In this document: positions 45,397 to 52,801 of the stretch, in pieces
Layout: each line of letters begins with the position of its first letter
Position numbering within the stretch: position 1 is the stretch's first letter
DNA from: Pseudomonas fluorescens
GTDB taxonomy: Bacteria; Pseudomonadota; Gammaproteobacteria; Pseudomonadales; Pseudomonadaceae
Assembly (NCBI RefSeq): GCF_902498195.1
Contig: NZ_CABVIY010000006.1
Span: forward strand, 248,001-312,000
DNA: 64,000 nt
Direction: 5' to 3'
Program-made: the position numbers and the translations under genes
Notes under the pieces: model-generated
The model's database searches: none
What the model was told of the DNA's origin: nothing
Seen by the model: only the letters and a program-made list of their open reading frames with translations

Positions 45397-46515
45397 GTGA
45401 GTCAACGATTGACCCATAACGCCATCCAGCGCCTGTTGCTTAAACGTTTCGCCCTCGCGGCCGGCACCTACGCCCTGGCATTGCTGTTGCTGTGGCTGGC
45501 GTTTTTTACCGGTCACTATCAGGACTCGCTGGCAGGCGTGGCCATCGGCAGCGCGCTGGTGGTGATTAGCCAGGCGACGCTGTTCATGGTGTTCTATTCC
45601 GGCTGCAACCTGCGCTTCGCCGATCCCAGCCTGACCGAGGCCCAGGTGTTGCTGGGGCTGGGTTGGCAAACCTGGTTGATCGCCCATCTGAATGATGCCC
45701 GCGGGGCGTTCCTGGTTTTTTATGTCTTGATTCTGCTGTTCGGGCTGTTCCATCTGTCCCGACGCGCCTTCCTGCGCTGTGCCTTGCTGGTGTTCTTCAG
45801 TTTCAGCGCGATCACCTTGTGGGAGGGCTACCACTTCCGGCTGCCCGACCCGGCACTGGCGGCGTTGCAGGTGTGCTTGCTGTTGATCGTGCTGGTGTGG
45901 CTGGTGCTCTATGCCGGTTATGTCCAGGCTTCGCGTCACCGCATGCGTCAGCGGCGCTTTGCGTTGCAAGCGCACCAGGACACCCTGCGCGGGATGATGC
46001 GCCAGCTCGAAGACCTGGTCGCCACCGACGAATTGACCGGTTTGTTCAATCGCCGGCATTTCCTGCGCCTGGCCTCTCGCGAGCTCAATGCCATGCAGGC
46101 CGATGTCGTGCATGGCCTGGCGCTGATCGATCTGGACCATTTCAAACGCATCAACGACCTGCACGGCCATGCCGCGGGCGATCAGGTGTTGCAAGCCTTT
46201 GCGGGCGTAGCGACCGCCTGCCTGCGCGACGGTGACGTGCTGGCCCGCTATGGCGGCGAAGAGTTCGTGGTGCTGCTGCCCGATTGCGATGCCGACAGTT
46301 TGACGTCGTGCTGCGAACGACTGCGGATTGCCTTCACCGATGTCGAGTTGATCGGTCTGAGTGTGCCTAACCTCAGCCTGTCCGCCGGCATGACCCTGCT
46401 GGCGCCGGGGGACGATCTCGATGATGCCCTGCAGCGCGCCGATCAGGCGCTGTATCGCGCCAAGCGTGACGGCCGTAACCGTTGCGCGGCGGCGTGGGAA
46501 AACGTCGATGCCTGA
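45397..46515 (+). CDS. sadC: Membrane-bound diguanylate cyclase, SadC-like
   Basis: 372 residues. About six membrane helices (residues 15-185) are followed by a coiled linker and a GGDEF domain (about 205-372). The active site is GGEEF in RYGGEEFVVLLPDC, and an RxxD inhibition site (RDGD) lies exactly five residues upstream, so product feedback by c-di-GMP is expected. Position between fumarase and the ferredoxin reductase matches PA4332 (SadC), which is longer (about 487 residues). The only usable start is GTG 45397, as a stop lies ten codons upstream; its ribosome site is weak. Confidence 0.85.
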   Translation: MSQRLTHNAIQRLLLKRFALAAGTYALALLLLWLAFFTGHYQDSLAGVAIGSALVVISQATLFMVFYSGCNLRFADPSLTEAQVLLGLGWQTWLIAHLNDARGAFLVFYVLILLFGLFHLSRRAFLRCALLVFFSFSAITLWEGYHFRLPDPALAALQVCLLLIVLVWLVLYAGYVQASRHRMRQRRFALQAHQDTLRGMMRQLEDLVATDELTGLFNRRHFLRLASRELNAMQADVVHGLALIDLDHFKRINDLHGHAAGDQVLQAFAGVATACLRDGDVLARYGGEEFVVLLPDCDADSLTSCCERLRIAFTDVELIGLSVPNLSLSAGMTLLAPGDDLDDALQRADQALYRAKRDGRNRCAAAWENVDA

Positions 46516-47443
46516 GTTACGCGTGGGTGAGCGCCGCTGGTCGGTGGCGGCGGGCAGCAATCTGCTCGATGCCCTGAATCAGCACGGCGTGGCGGTGCCC
46601 TACAGCTGTCGCGCCGGCAGTTGCCATGCGTGCCTGGTGCAATGCGTGCAAGGGCTGCCGGGCGACAGCCGCCCCGATGCCTTGAGCGCGGAACAGCGCC
46701 AGCAAGGCTGGCGCCTGGCGTGCCAGTGCCAGGTGGTCGAGGATTTGCAGGTGCACACCTTTGACCCGCAACAGGACGGTCGTCCGGCCGAGGTCGCCGC
46801 CGTCGACTGGTTGAGCGACAACGTGTTGCGCTTGCGCCTGACCCCGCAGCGTGCTTTGCGCTACAGCGCCGGCCAGCATCTGGTGTTGTGGGCCGGCCAT
46901 GTCGCGCGGCCGTATTCCCTCGCCAGCCTGCCGGAAGACGATCGCTTCCTGGAGTTTCATCTCGATTGTCGGTTGCCGGGGGAATTCAGCGACGCGGCCC
47001 GTCAGTTGAAAATCGGCGATCCCATTCGTCTCGGCGAGCTGCGCGGCGGGGCGTTGCACTACGACCCGGACTGGCACGACCGACCGTTGTGGCTGATGGC
47101 TTCCGGCACCGGACTGGGACCGCTGTTCGGCGTGCTGCGCGAAGCGTTACGCCAGGACCACCAGGGTGCGATCCGCGTCATCCACCTGGCCCATGATGCC
47201 AGCGAGCATTATCTGGCCAAGCCGCTACAAGCCATGGCCGCCAGCCGACCCAACCTGAGTGTCGAGCTGTGGACCGCCGCCGAAGCGCCAGCCGCCCTGG
47301 CGCAACTGCGGCTTGCGTCCCGGCAAACCCTGGCCTTGCTCTGCGGCGGCCCCGACAGCGTCGACGCCTTCGCCCGGCGCCTGTACCTGGCGGGACTGCC
47401 GCGCAATCAACTGCTGGCGGATGTGTTTTTGCCTCGTGGTTGA
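46508..47443 (+). CDS. 2Fe-2S ferredoxin-NAD(P)H reductase fusion
   Basis: 311 residues. An N-terminal plant-type 2Fe-2S ferredoxin (cluster Cys in CRAGSCHAC plus a later CQC; about 1-85) is fused to FAD (RPYSLASLP) and NAD(P) (LMASGTGLGPLFGVL) domains, as in oxygenase reductases. The start lies inside the diguanylate cyclase gene (8-base overlap), so the two are translated together. No oxygenase is nearby. Position matches PA4331. Electron acceptor unknown. Confidence 0.88.
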   Translation: MPELRVGERRWSVAAGSNLLDALNQHGVAVPYSCRAGSCHACLVQCVQGLPGDSRPDALSAEQRQQGWRLACQCQVVEDLQVHTFDPQQDGRPAEVAAVDWLSDNVLRLRLTPQRALRYSAGQHLVLWAGHVARPYSLASLPEDDRFLEFHLDCRLPGEFSDAARQLKIGDPIRLGELRGGALHYDPDWHDRPLWLMASGTGLGPLFGVLREALRQDHQGAIRVIHLAHDASEHYLAKPLQAMAASRPNLSVELWTAAEAPAALAQLRLASRQTLALLCGGPDSVDAFARRLYLAGLPRNQLLADVFLPRG

Positions 47444-47482
47444 GTGCTCGCCACAGTAAATGCTCTCGGACAAGGAGACGCC

Positions 47483-47530
47483 ATGGCCGATGCCATCCAG
47501 ATCGACGGTTGCGATCTCCGGAAGCGATAG
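47483..47530 (+). pseudogene. 15-codon ORF with strong ribosome site; possible remnant of an enoyl-CoA hydratase gene
   Basis: AAGGAG lies 5 bases before ATG, followed by MADAIQIDGCDLRKR and a stop. It sits 39 bases after the reductase, where PAO1 carries PA4330 (enoyl-CoA hydratase). A start signal this good on such a short frame suggests the beginning of a deleted gene or a leader peptide. The identity is inference; the peptide is too short to assign. Confidence 0.35.
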
Positions 47531-47564
47531 CGACGTTGTCCGGGTTTATCAATCGGTAGGGCAG

Positions 47565-47594
47565 AGGCAACCCTCGACAGCGCGAAGGTTGCCT
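47565..47594. terminator. Hairpin between convergent genes
   Basis: Perfect 8-bp stem AGGCAACC/GGTTGCCT with a 14-base loop and no T run. It could end either the reductase operon or the delta-60 gene. Confidence 0.5.
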
Positions 47595-47613
47595 GTTGAT
47601 TGGAGTGCTACGG

Positions 47614-48915
47614 TCAGGCACTGTTTAGCAGACGGGCCGCGAGGACGGCTCTGCCAAAGATGCCGTCATAATCACTGCCAGTGATCAATATTTTTCTATC
47701 GGTTTGCAGACTCATCCCGTAAGCCATGGCTCTTCTAACCGGTAGTTCAGGAACAGACCAGCCCTTGCCGGCTCCGAAGTTCGTGTCGCGCCCGCCATCA
47801 ATCTGGTATTTCGCTGCAACGAAATAGGGCGTTACGCCGACGAAGTACCTGCCCGAAGCAATGATTTTGTCGTCCTGGATCGCCACGGCTAGAAACATGA
47901 CTTGATGAGGAGGATTGAATGACTCCTCAATGGGGGCGCCGTGATTGAATCTGGGATCAATCACACCGTCCAGTGTATAAACCGCTAACAAGCCTGTGCG
48001 CTGGGTGTTTCCGAAGCCCGTGGCCACAGGCCGGCCATCGGACAGTAGTGCTATAGACTCAAATTGAAAGGCTGTCCCCCGTAACAGGGTATACCCCGTA
48101 CCAGCAAAATTTCTGTTGAAACTGCCATCCAGATTGAGGCATGCCAACAGAGCACCACCGATCGCCCATCCGCAAACGAAAATTTTTCCGTCACGCACAA
48201 CAATACCGTTGAGCCCGCTCCGCACATCGAGCACCTTGGACAGTGCGGCGTGACCGTTTTCCCCGAATGTCGTGTCACCTGTGCCGTCGAGGTTGAAGCA
48301 CGAGACAACCCCGGTAGAAACTCCCAGGCGCGGATCGATCCCGCTGGTTATGAGGTAAATCTTGTCGTCATTTATGCAGGCAGCACTTGCAGAAGAATGG
48401 CTGGACAATGTGGCGTCCGTCGTTAGCGGTTGGCGAGTCTCGGCCTCAAAAGGGGATTTTAGAGGAATGAATCCACCCTCACCGAAACTTGTGTCAAGCT
48501 CTCCGCTTGCGGTTAGCCTGATCAGTAACTGGGCCAGCGTATTCGTACCTACCCCGACAACGTCGTAGCCCACACAAGCAAGAATCAGATCTCGCCCTTG
48601 TTGATCGGTTAAGAAGAAAACTTGAGTGGGTATTGCGGACAGGTCGTCATCAGGCACCTTGATATGCACAGTGCCGTGTGTCCCGAAACTAAAGTCGAGT
48701 GTTCCATCGGGCAGAAGGCGAGTGATGCTCACATGGTTGGTCAAATCACTGTCTTGCGCCTGGCTACTGCCCAGGATGTAGATCTTTTTGTCGGGACCCT
48801 CTGCAACGCATAGACCGTTGGTGGTAGTAAAACCGGGATAGGGCAATACCAACCGTCCCTCGTTCGCGAAACCTGGATCGAGTTCACCCGGAGCAAGTTG
48901 TGGGGATGTGGTCAT
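47614..48915 (-). CDS. Delta-60 repeat beta-propeller-like protein
   Basis: 433 residues, no signal peptide or membrane segment. Seven repeats carry the delta-60 signature D-x-x-F-G-x-x-G (e.g. DPGFANEGRLVL, DFSFGTHGTVHI, DTSFGEGGFIPL, DTTFGENGHAAL, DTNFGAGKGWSV), each about 55-65 residues, a fold predicted to be beta-propeller-like. AAGGA precedes the ATG. Codon use is visibly AT-richer than in the neighbours, and the gene interrupts the PA4331-PA4329 order, both suggesting later acquisition. Function unknown. Confidence 0.85.
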   Translation of the reverse strand: MTTSPQLAPGELDPGFANEGRLVLPYPGFTTTNGLCVAEGPDKKIYILGSSQAQDSDLTNHVSITRLLPDGTLDFSFGTHGTVHIKVPDDDLSAIPTQVFFLTDQQGRDLILACVGYDVVGVGTNTLAQLLIRLTASGELDTSFGEGGFIPLKSPFEAETRQPLTTDATLSSHSSASAACINDDKIYLITSGIDPRLGVSTGVVSCFNLDGTGDTTFGENGHAALSKVLDVRSGLNGIVVRDGKIFVCGWAIGGALLACLNLDGSFNRNFAGTGYTLLRGTAFQFESIALLSDGRPVATGFGNTQRTGLLAVYTLDGVIDPRFNHGAPIEESFNPPHQVMFLAVAIQDDKIIASGRYFVGVTPYFVAAKYQIDGGRDTNFGAGKGWSVPELPVRRAMAYGMSLQTDRKILITGSDYDGIFGRAVLAARLLNSA

Positions 48916-49103
48916 TTTCAGTTTCCTTCAAAAAACAACGATTGAGCCTTCAGGCGCTGTGGATGGAAAACTGCTCCAGCCAGGCACGGCATGCCCGGAT
49001 GACTGATATTTGGCGAGAAGCCATCGGTATTAAATGAACGGTGCAGAGGGCTGTCTACTGTCAGATTTGACAGGTAGTGGCCTAATTAGCTGATCTATAA
49101 GCG

Positions 49104-49138
49104 AAAAAAAGCCCCGCCATTCACATGGCGGGGCTTTT
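49104..49138 (-). terminator. Rho-independent terminator of pyruvate kinase gene
   Basis: 14-bp stem AAAAGCCCCGCCAT/ATGGCGGGGCTTTT with loop TCAC and an A/T run, 21 bases past the stop. Confidence 0.93.
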
Positions 49139-49158
49139 GTCTTTCAGCAACCGGTCAC

Positions 49159-50610
49159 TCAGACCATCGGGTGGCCAACGTGCAGGATTTTCATGCCGTT
49201 GGTGCCGCCGGTGGTGTGGTAGCTGTCGCCCTTGGTCAGGATGACCCAGTCGCCTTTTTCCACGACGCCCCGTTTGACCAGTTCATCGATCGCGGCCTGG
49301 CTGACTTCGTTCGGGGCCAGGGAGGCCGGGTCGAACGGAATGGTGTACACGCCACGGAACATCGCCGCGCGGGCCTGGGCTTCGCGGTGCGGCGTGAACG
49401 CGTAGATCGGCACCGAGGAGCGGATGCGCGACATGATCAGCGGGGTGTAGCCACTTTCGGTCAGGGCGATGATCGCCTTCACGCCCGGGAAGTGGTTGGC
49501 CGTGTACATGGTCGCCAGCGCGATGCTCTCGTCGCAACGCGTGAATTCCGTGCCGATGCGGTGGCCCGAAGTCTTGCTGGTCGGGTGCTTTTCAGCACCG
49601 ACACAGATACGCGCCATCGCTTGCACGGCTTCCAGCGGGTACAGGCCGGCAGCACTTTCGGCCGAGAGCATCACGGCGTCGGTGTAGTCGAGCACGGCGT
49701 TGGCCACGTCGGACACTTCGGCGCGGGTCGGCATCGGGTTCTGGATCATCGACTCCATCATCTGGGTCGCGACGATCACCGCCTTGTTGTGGCGGCGTGC
49801 GTGCAGAATGATTTTCTTCTGGATGCCCACCAGCTCGGCGTCGCCGATTTCCACACCCAGGTCACCACGGGCCACCATCACGGCGTCGGACGCATTGATC
49901 AGGCCGTCGAGGGTTTCGTCGTCGGCCACGGCTTCGGCGCGCTCGATCTTTGCCACCAGCCAGGCAGTACCGCCGGCCTCGTCGCGCAGTTTACGGGCGT
50001 ATTCCATGTCGGCCGCGTCGCGCGGGAAGGACACGGCCAGGTAATCGACCTCCATTTCCGCGGCGAGCTTGATGTCGGCCTTGTCTTTCTCGGTCAGGGC
50101 CGGAGCGGTCAGGCCGCCACCACGACGGTTGATGCCTTTGTGGTCCGACAGCGGGCCGCCGATGGTCACGGTGCAATTCAATTCGGTGGCGGTGGCGGTA
50201 TCGACGCGCATCACCACGCGGCCGTCGTCGAGCAGCAGTTCGTCGCCCACGCCGCAATCCTTGACCAGGTCCGGGTAGTCGATGCCGACCACTTGCTGGT
50301 TGCCTTCGGTCAGAGGATGGCTGGTGGAGAAGGTGAACGTGTCACCGATCTTCAGCTCGATCTTCTTGTTGGCGAATTTGGCGATACGGATTTTCGGGCC
50401 TTGCAGGTCACCCAGCAGGGCGACGAAGCGGCCGTGCTTGGCGGCCAGGTCACGCACCAGCTTCGCGCGAGCCTTGTGCTCGTCGGGGGTGCCGTGGGAG
50501 AAGTTCAGGCGGGCGACGTCCAGGCCAGCCAGAATCAGCTGTTCGAGAACTTCCGGCGAGTTACTGGCCGGGCCAAGGGTAGCGACGATTTTGGTACGAC
50601 GGACGGACAT
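49159..50610 (-). CDS. pyk: Pyruvate kinase
   Basis: 483 residues. Makes ATP and pyruvate from phosphoenolpyruvate and ADP. The N-terminus RRTKIVATLGPASNSPEVLEQLI is followed by the catalytic signature LVAKIERAEAV and MVARGDLGVEIG, then the K+/Mg2+ region and a C-terminal allosteric domain. Closest by position to PykA (PA4329). GGAGT precedes ATG. Own terminator. Confidence 0.95.
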   Translation of the reverse strand: MSVRRTKIVATLGPASNSPEVLEQLILAGLDVARLNFSHGTPDEHKARAKLVRDLAAKHGRFVALLGDLQGPKIRIAKFANKKIELKIGDTFTFSTSHPLTEGNQQVVGIDYPDLVKDCGVGDELLLDDGRVVMRVDTATATELNCTVTIGGPLSDHKGINRRGGGLTAPALTEKDKADIKLAAEMEVDYLAVSFPRDAADMEYARKLRDEAGGTAWLVAKIERAEAVADDETLDGLINASDAVMVARGDLGVEIGDAELVGIQKKIILHARRHNKAVIVATQMMESMIQNPMPTRAEVSDVANAVLDYTDAVMLSAESAAGLYPLEAVQAMARICVGAEKHPTSKTSGHRIGTEFTRCDESIALATMYTANHFPGVKAIIALTESGYTPLIMSRIRSSVPIYAFTPHREAQARAAMFRGVYTIPFDPASLAPNEVSQAAIDELVKRGVVEKGDWVILTKGDSYHTTGGTNGMKILHVGHPMV

Positions 50611-50781
50611 GCAAAGACTCCTGAGTTCAAGCGCTGAGTGAGGCTACTATGGTCCGCAGGTGTAGTCATTGTTCGTATGCACTACTTTTTACTTTCTTTA
50701 TTGAACGCGGCAAGTTTGTGTCGGGTCGCCTGAAGATTTCCGCTCTCGGGTCGATACAGCGTCCAAGACAGGAGATTTCCC

Positions 50782-51159
50782 ATGCGATTCGTGCTCATAG
50801 CCGCCGTTGCCCTCATCAGTGTCACGGGCTGCACCCGATTTTCGATGAACCATCATTTGAACCTTGCCTACAGCGCCTATGACCGGGGCAACTGCGAGCA
50901 GGTCATGCTCGAATTGTCCAAGGTCGAGCGCGCCAGCCGGGCGCGGCCTTATATATGGCCGGAAGTGTCGATGATGCGCGGCCAGTGCCTGGAACGGCAG
51001 AAAATGTTTATCGATGCCGCCCAGACCTACCAGTTCATCATCGCCTCGTACCCGCAAAGCGAGTATGCCTACCGCGCCCGTGCCCGCCTGGAAACCTTGC
51101 AGAGCCTGGGCCACTACCCGACCCGCAGTGCCGCGGTGGTGCGTCCGACACAGTTCTGA
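50782..51159 (+). CDS. TPR-like lipoprotein
   Basis: 125 residues. Lipoprotein signal MRFVLIAAVALISVTGC, then helical TPR-like repeats (LAYSAYDRGNCEQVMLELSKVE; MRGQCLERQKMFIDAAQTYQFIIASYPQSEYAYRARARLE). AGGAG lies before ATG. Probably an outer- or inner-membrane-attached scaffold; function unknown. Confidence 0.8.
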   Translation: MRFVLIAAVALISVTGCTRFSMNHHLNLAYSAYDRGNCEQVMLELSKVERASRARPYIWPEVSMMRGQCLERQKMFIDAAQTYQFIIASYPQSEYAYRARARLETLQSLGHYPTRSAAVVRPTQF

Positions 51160-51202
51160 TTGCAGTTGTCATCTTATGGCTGGCCGACCGGCGGCGGTGA
51201 GC

Positions 51203-51403
51203 TATAGTCGAATAGGACCGGTTTAGAGCCTTGTCTCTGAACCGAGGCAACACCTGTGATCGGCAGGCGTAAGCGACAGCGGTTCATGGACTGTCGCACC
51301 GGGATCGGGGAGAGCGGGCCGTTCATGCCTGGATACTGACGGGCGGGCCTGTTCCGAAGCATTAGTGCGGTCCTGCTTAAGGGCCTTGCGTAGCGAATTC
51401 AGC
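51203..51403 (+). promoter_or_regulatory. Long structured leader before the PilZ gene
   Basis: A TATAGT -10-like box (51203-51208) without a clear -35 is followed by about 190 bases to the PilZ ATG. This stretch can form several hairpins, including a perfect 7-bp stem GCGACAG/CTGTCGC (51273-51297) whose loop contains ATGGA. Further GGA motifs follow (CGGGATCGGGGAG, CTGGATA). It could be an untranslated leader under RsmA/E-type control or a small RNA; not proven. Confidence 0.35.
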
Positions 51404-51763
51404 ATGTTCACTGACCGCCGGATCGAGCGGCATCAACTGCCGTATTTTCTGAAAGTGTTCAACAGCGTCACCGACAAACCCATCGGCTATCTGGGCAATG
51501 TCTCCGAAGACGGAATGATGCTGATCAGCCAGTTGCCGATGATGATCGGCGCGGATTTCGATTTGCGCCTGAAAATTCCCGCCAGCGACGGCTGCCAACA
51601 GGCCATCGACCTGCGGGCGCGTTGCCTGTGGTGCCATGAAGATGAAACGCCCCAGCACTATGACGCCGGTTTCAGCCTGCAAACGGCGCCGCCGGAATAT
51701 GGGCAGCTGGTGGAGGCGTTGAGGTTGTACTTCAGCTTTCAGACATTGCCCGCATCGGCCTGA
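51404..51763 (+). CDS. PilZ-domain protein (c-di-GMP binding candidate)
   Basis: 119 residues forming one PilZ domain: RRIERHQLPYFLKV carries an N-terminal RxxxR-like motif, and the D/NxSxxG motif appears as NVSEDGMML. The exact (D/N)xSxxG pattern has Asp-Gly at the end, so c-di-GMP binding is plausible. Start 51404 (MFTDRRIERH) fits the domain. An effector for the c-di-GMP made by the SadC-like enzyme or degraded by BifA is possible. Confidence 0.82.
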   Translation: MFTDRRIERHQLPYFLKVFNSVTDKPIGYLGNVSEDGMMLISQLPMMIGADFDLRLKIPASDGCQQAIDLRARCLWCHEDETPQHYDAGFSLQTAPPEYGQLVEALRLYFSFQTLPASA

Positions 51764-52057
51764 GCGGAAAAGTCGCAGCCTTCCAGGGCTCTGCATGATC
51801 GGAATTCATGCTTGAATCACGGCGAATGCGATTCTGATGGACGCAATGGGACGTATGGTTTTTTGTTCCTGATGTCATTACCCAATCAAAACCGAAAACC
51901 ACCTCCGCGCAGTTGGAGGTGGAGATGCCGTTCGTCTTAACTGTCATTTTTTACAGGTAGGCAGGGTGTGTAAATTAGTATTAACTGTTTTTGATCGAAA
52001 AGTTTTTATAGTGGATCGCCGATTTAAATAAATAAACAGTCACTAAGGTGTTTGATC
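51764..52057 (+). other. AT-rich intergenic region before the orphan gene
   Basis: 294 bases. It holds a perfect hairpin (51899-51922, CCACCTCC/GGAGGTGG with an 8-base loop), which may terminate upstream transcription. AT-rich DNA follows from about 51940 up to the orphan start, where its promoter should lie (TATAGT at 52008-52013). Confidence 0.45.
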
Positions 52058-52489
52058 ATGAGTGCTGAAGAATTTGAGAGGTTGGACGGTGTTGTTACTG
52101 GACTTTCGTCTGGAGATAGTGCCGTGGAGGGTGAAGTAATTCGAACGCTTGAGGTCCCAACTGCTGGGCAAGTTGTCCAGTTTAAATTTAAGTATGAATT
52201 TCGTGGGAACGAAGTTCCGATTGAACTTATTTCGTACAAGGTTACCCCTGGCAATGGCAGGGGCGAAGGTAAGCTAAGTGTAGCTTTTATGGGGGCTCCA
52301 TACTACGGCTACATTGGTGGAGAATTGACCAGGAAAGCTCTTCAGGATGGGGCAGAGCACGGTCTGCGGTACGGTCAGGTGATGACTCAAAGGCCGGGCG
52401 AAGGCATTTATGTGATGTGTCAGTTTCAGCTGGATACGCCGGGTGGGGACCCGCCAAAAGAATCTAGAACATACCAAATAAAAGAATGA
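52058..52489 (+). CDS. Orphan hypothetical protein, AT-rich
   Basis: 143 residues, no signal or membrane helix, mostly beta-strand-like (VVQFKFKYEFRGNEVPIELISYKV, YIGGELTRKALQDGAEHGLRYGQVMTQ). AAGG lies about 8 bases before ATG. The codons are far more AT-rich than those of neighbouring genes. No family recognised; likely horizontally acquired, possibly an effector, immunity or phage-defence-type small protein, but nothing in the sequence shows which. Confidence 0.6.
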   Translation: MSAEEFERLDGVVTGLSSGDSAVEGEVIRTLEVPTAGQVVQFKFKYEFRGNEVPIELISYKVTPGNGRGEGKLSVAFMGAPYYGYIGGELTRKALQDGAEHGLRYGQVMTQRPGEGIYVMCQFQLDTPGGDPPKESRTYQIKE

Positions 52490-52577
52490 TTGTGCATTGG
52501 CTGTTGTGGTGTATTTCTATTGGTGCATTGAAATTTTATCGAGTCAGCTAGTTAGCTGGTGAATATGAGACGTGCCA

Positions 52578-52769
52578 ATGGAGTTGTATCTGTGGTATTT
52601 CGTCTGGATCATATGGAAATTATGCTTCTCAATACGGGGCGGTTTAAGTTTCGCCGTCCTGTATTTTTCTTTGCCAAGTAAAATGGTTTTGATTAGTTCT
52701 TTGTTTCTCGTTGTCCAGAGAATTCCCTGGCGGTGGAAAATGTCAATTCAACAAGCTGACGCTCCTTGA
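52578..52769 (+). CDS. Possible small membrane protein, AT-rich
   Basis: 63 residues, largely hydrophobic with two likely membrane spans (MELYLWYFVWIIWKLCF; FAVLYFSLPSKMVLISSLFLVV), then a basic tail. GAG lies near the expected ribosome-site position. Same orientation and low GC as the preceding orphan, so the two may be a unit. Could also be chance. Confidence 0.35.
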   Translation: MELYLWYFVWIIWKLCFSIRGGLSFAVLYFSLPSKMVLISSLFLVVQRIPWRWKMSIQQADAP

Positions 52770-52801
52770 ATAATCCCGATCCGCCCTTTCCCTCGCTAAT
52801 A

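Noticed and set aside
49054..49077. Hairpin CTACTGTCA/TGACAGGTAG between the delta-60 and pyruvate kinase genes
   Set aside because: Imperfect, with no T run, and the pyk terminator 30 bases on already explains transcription ending here.
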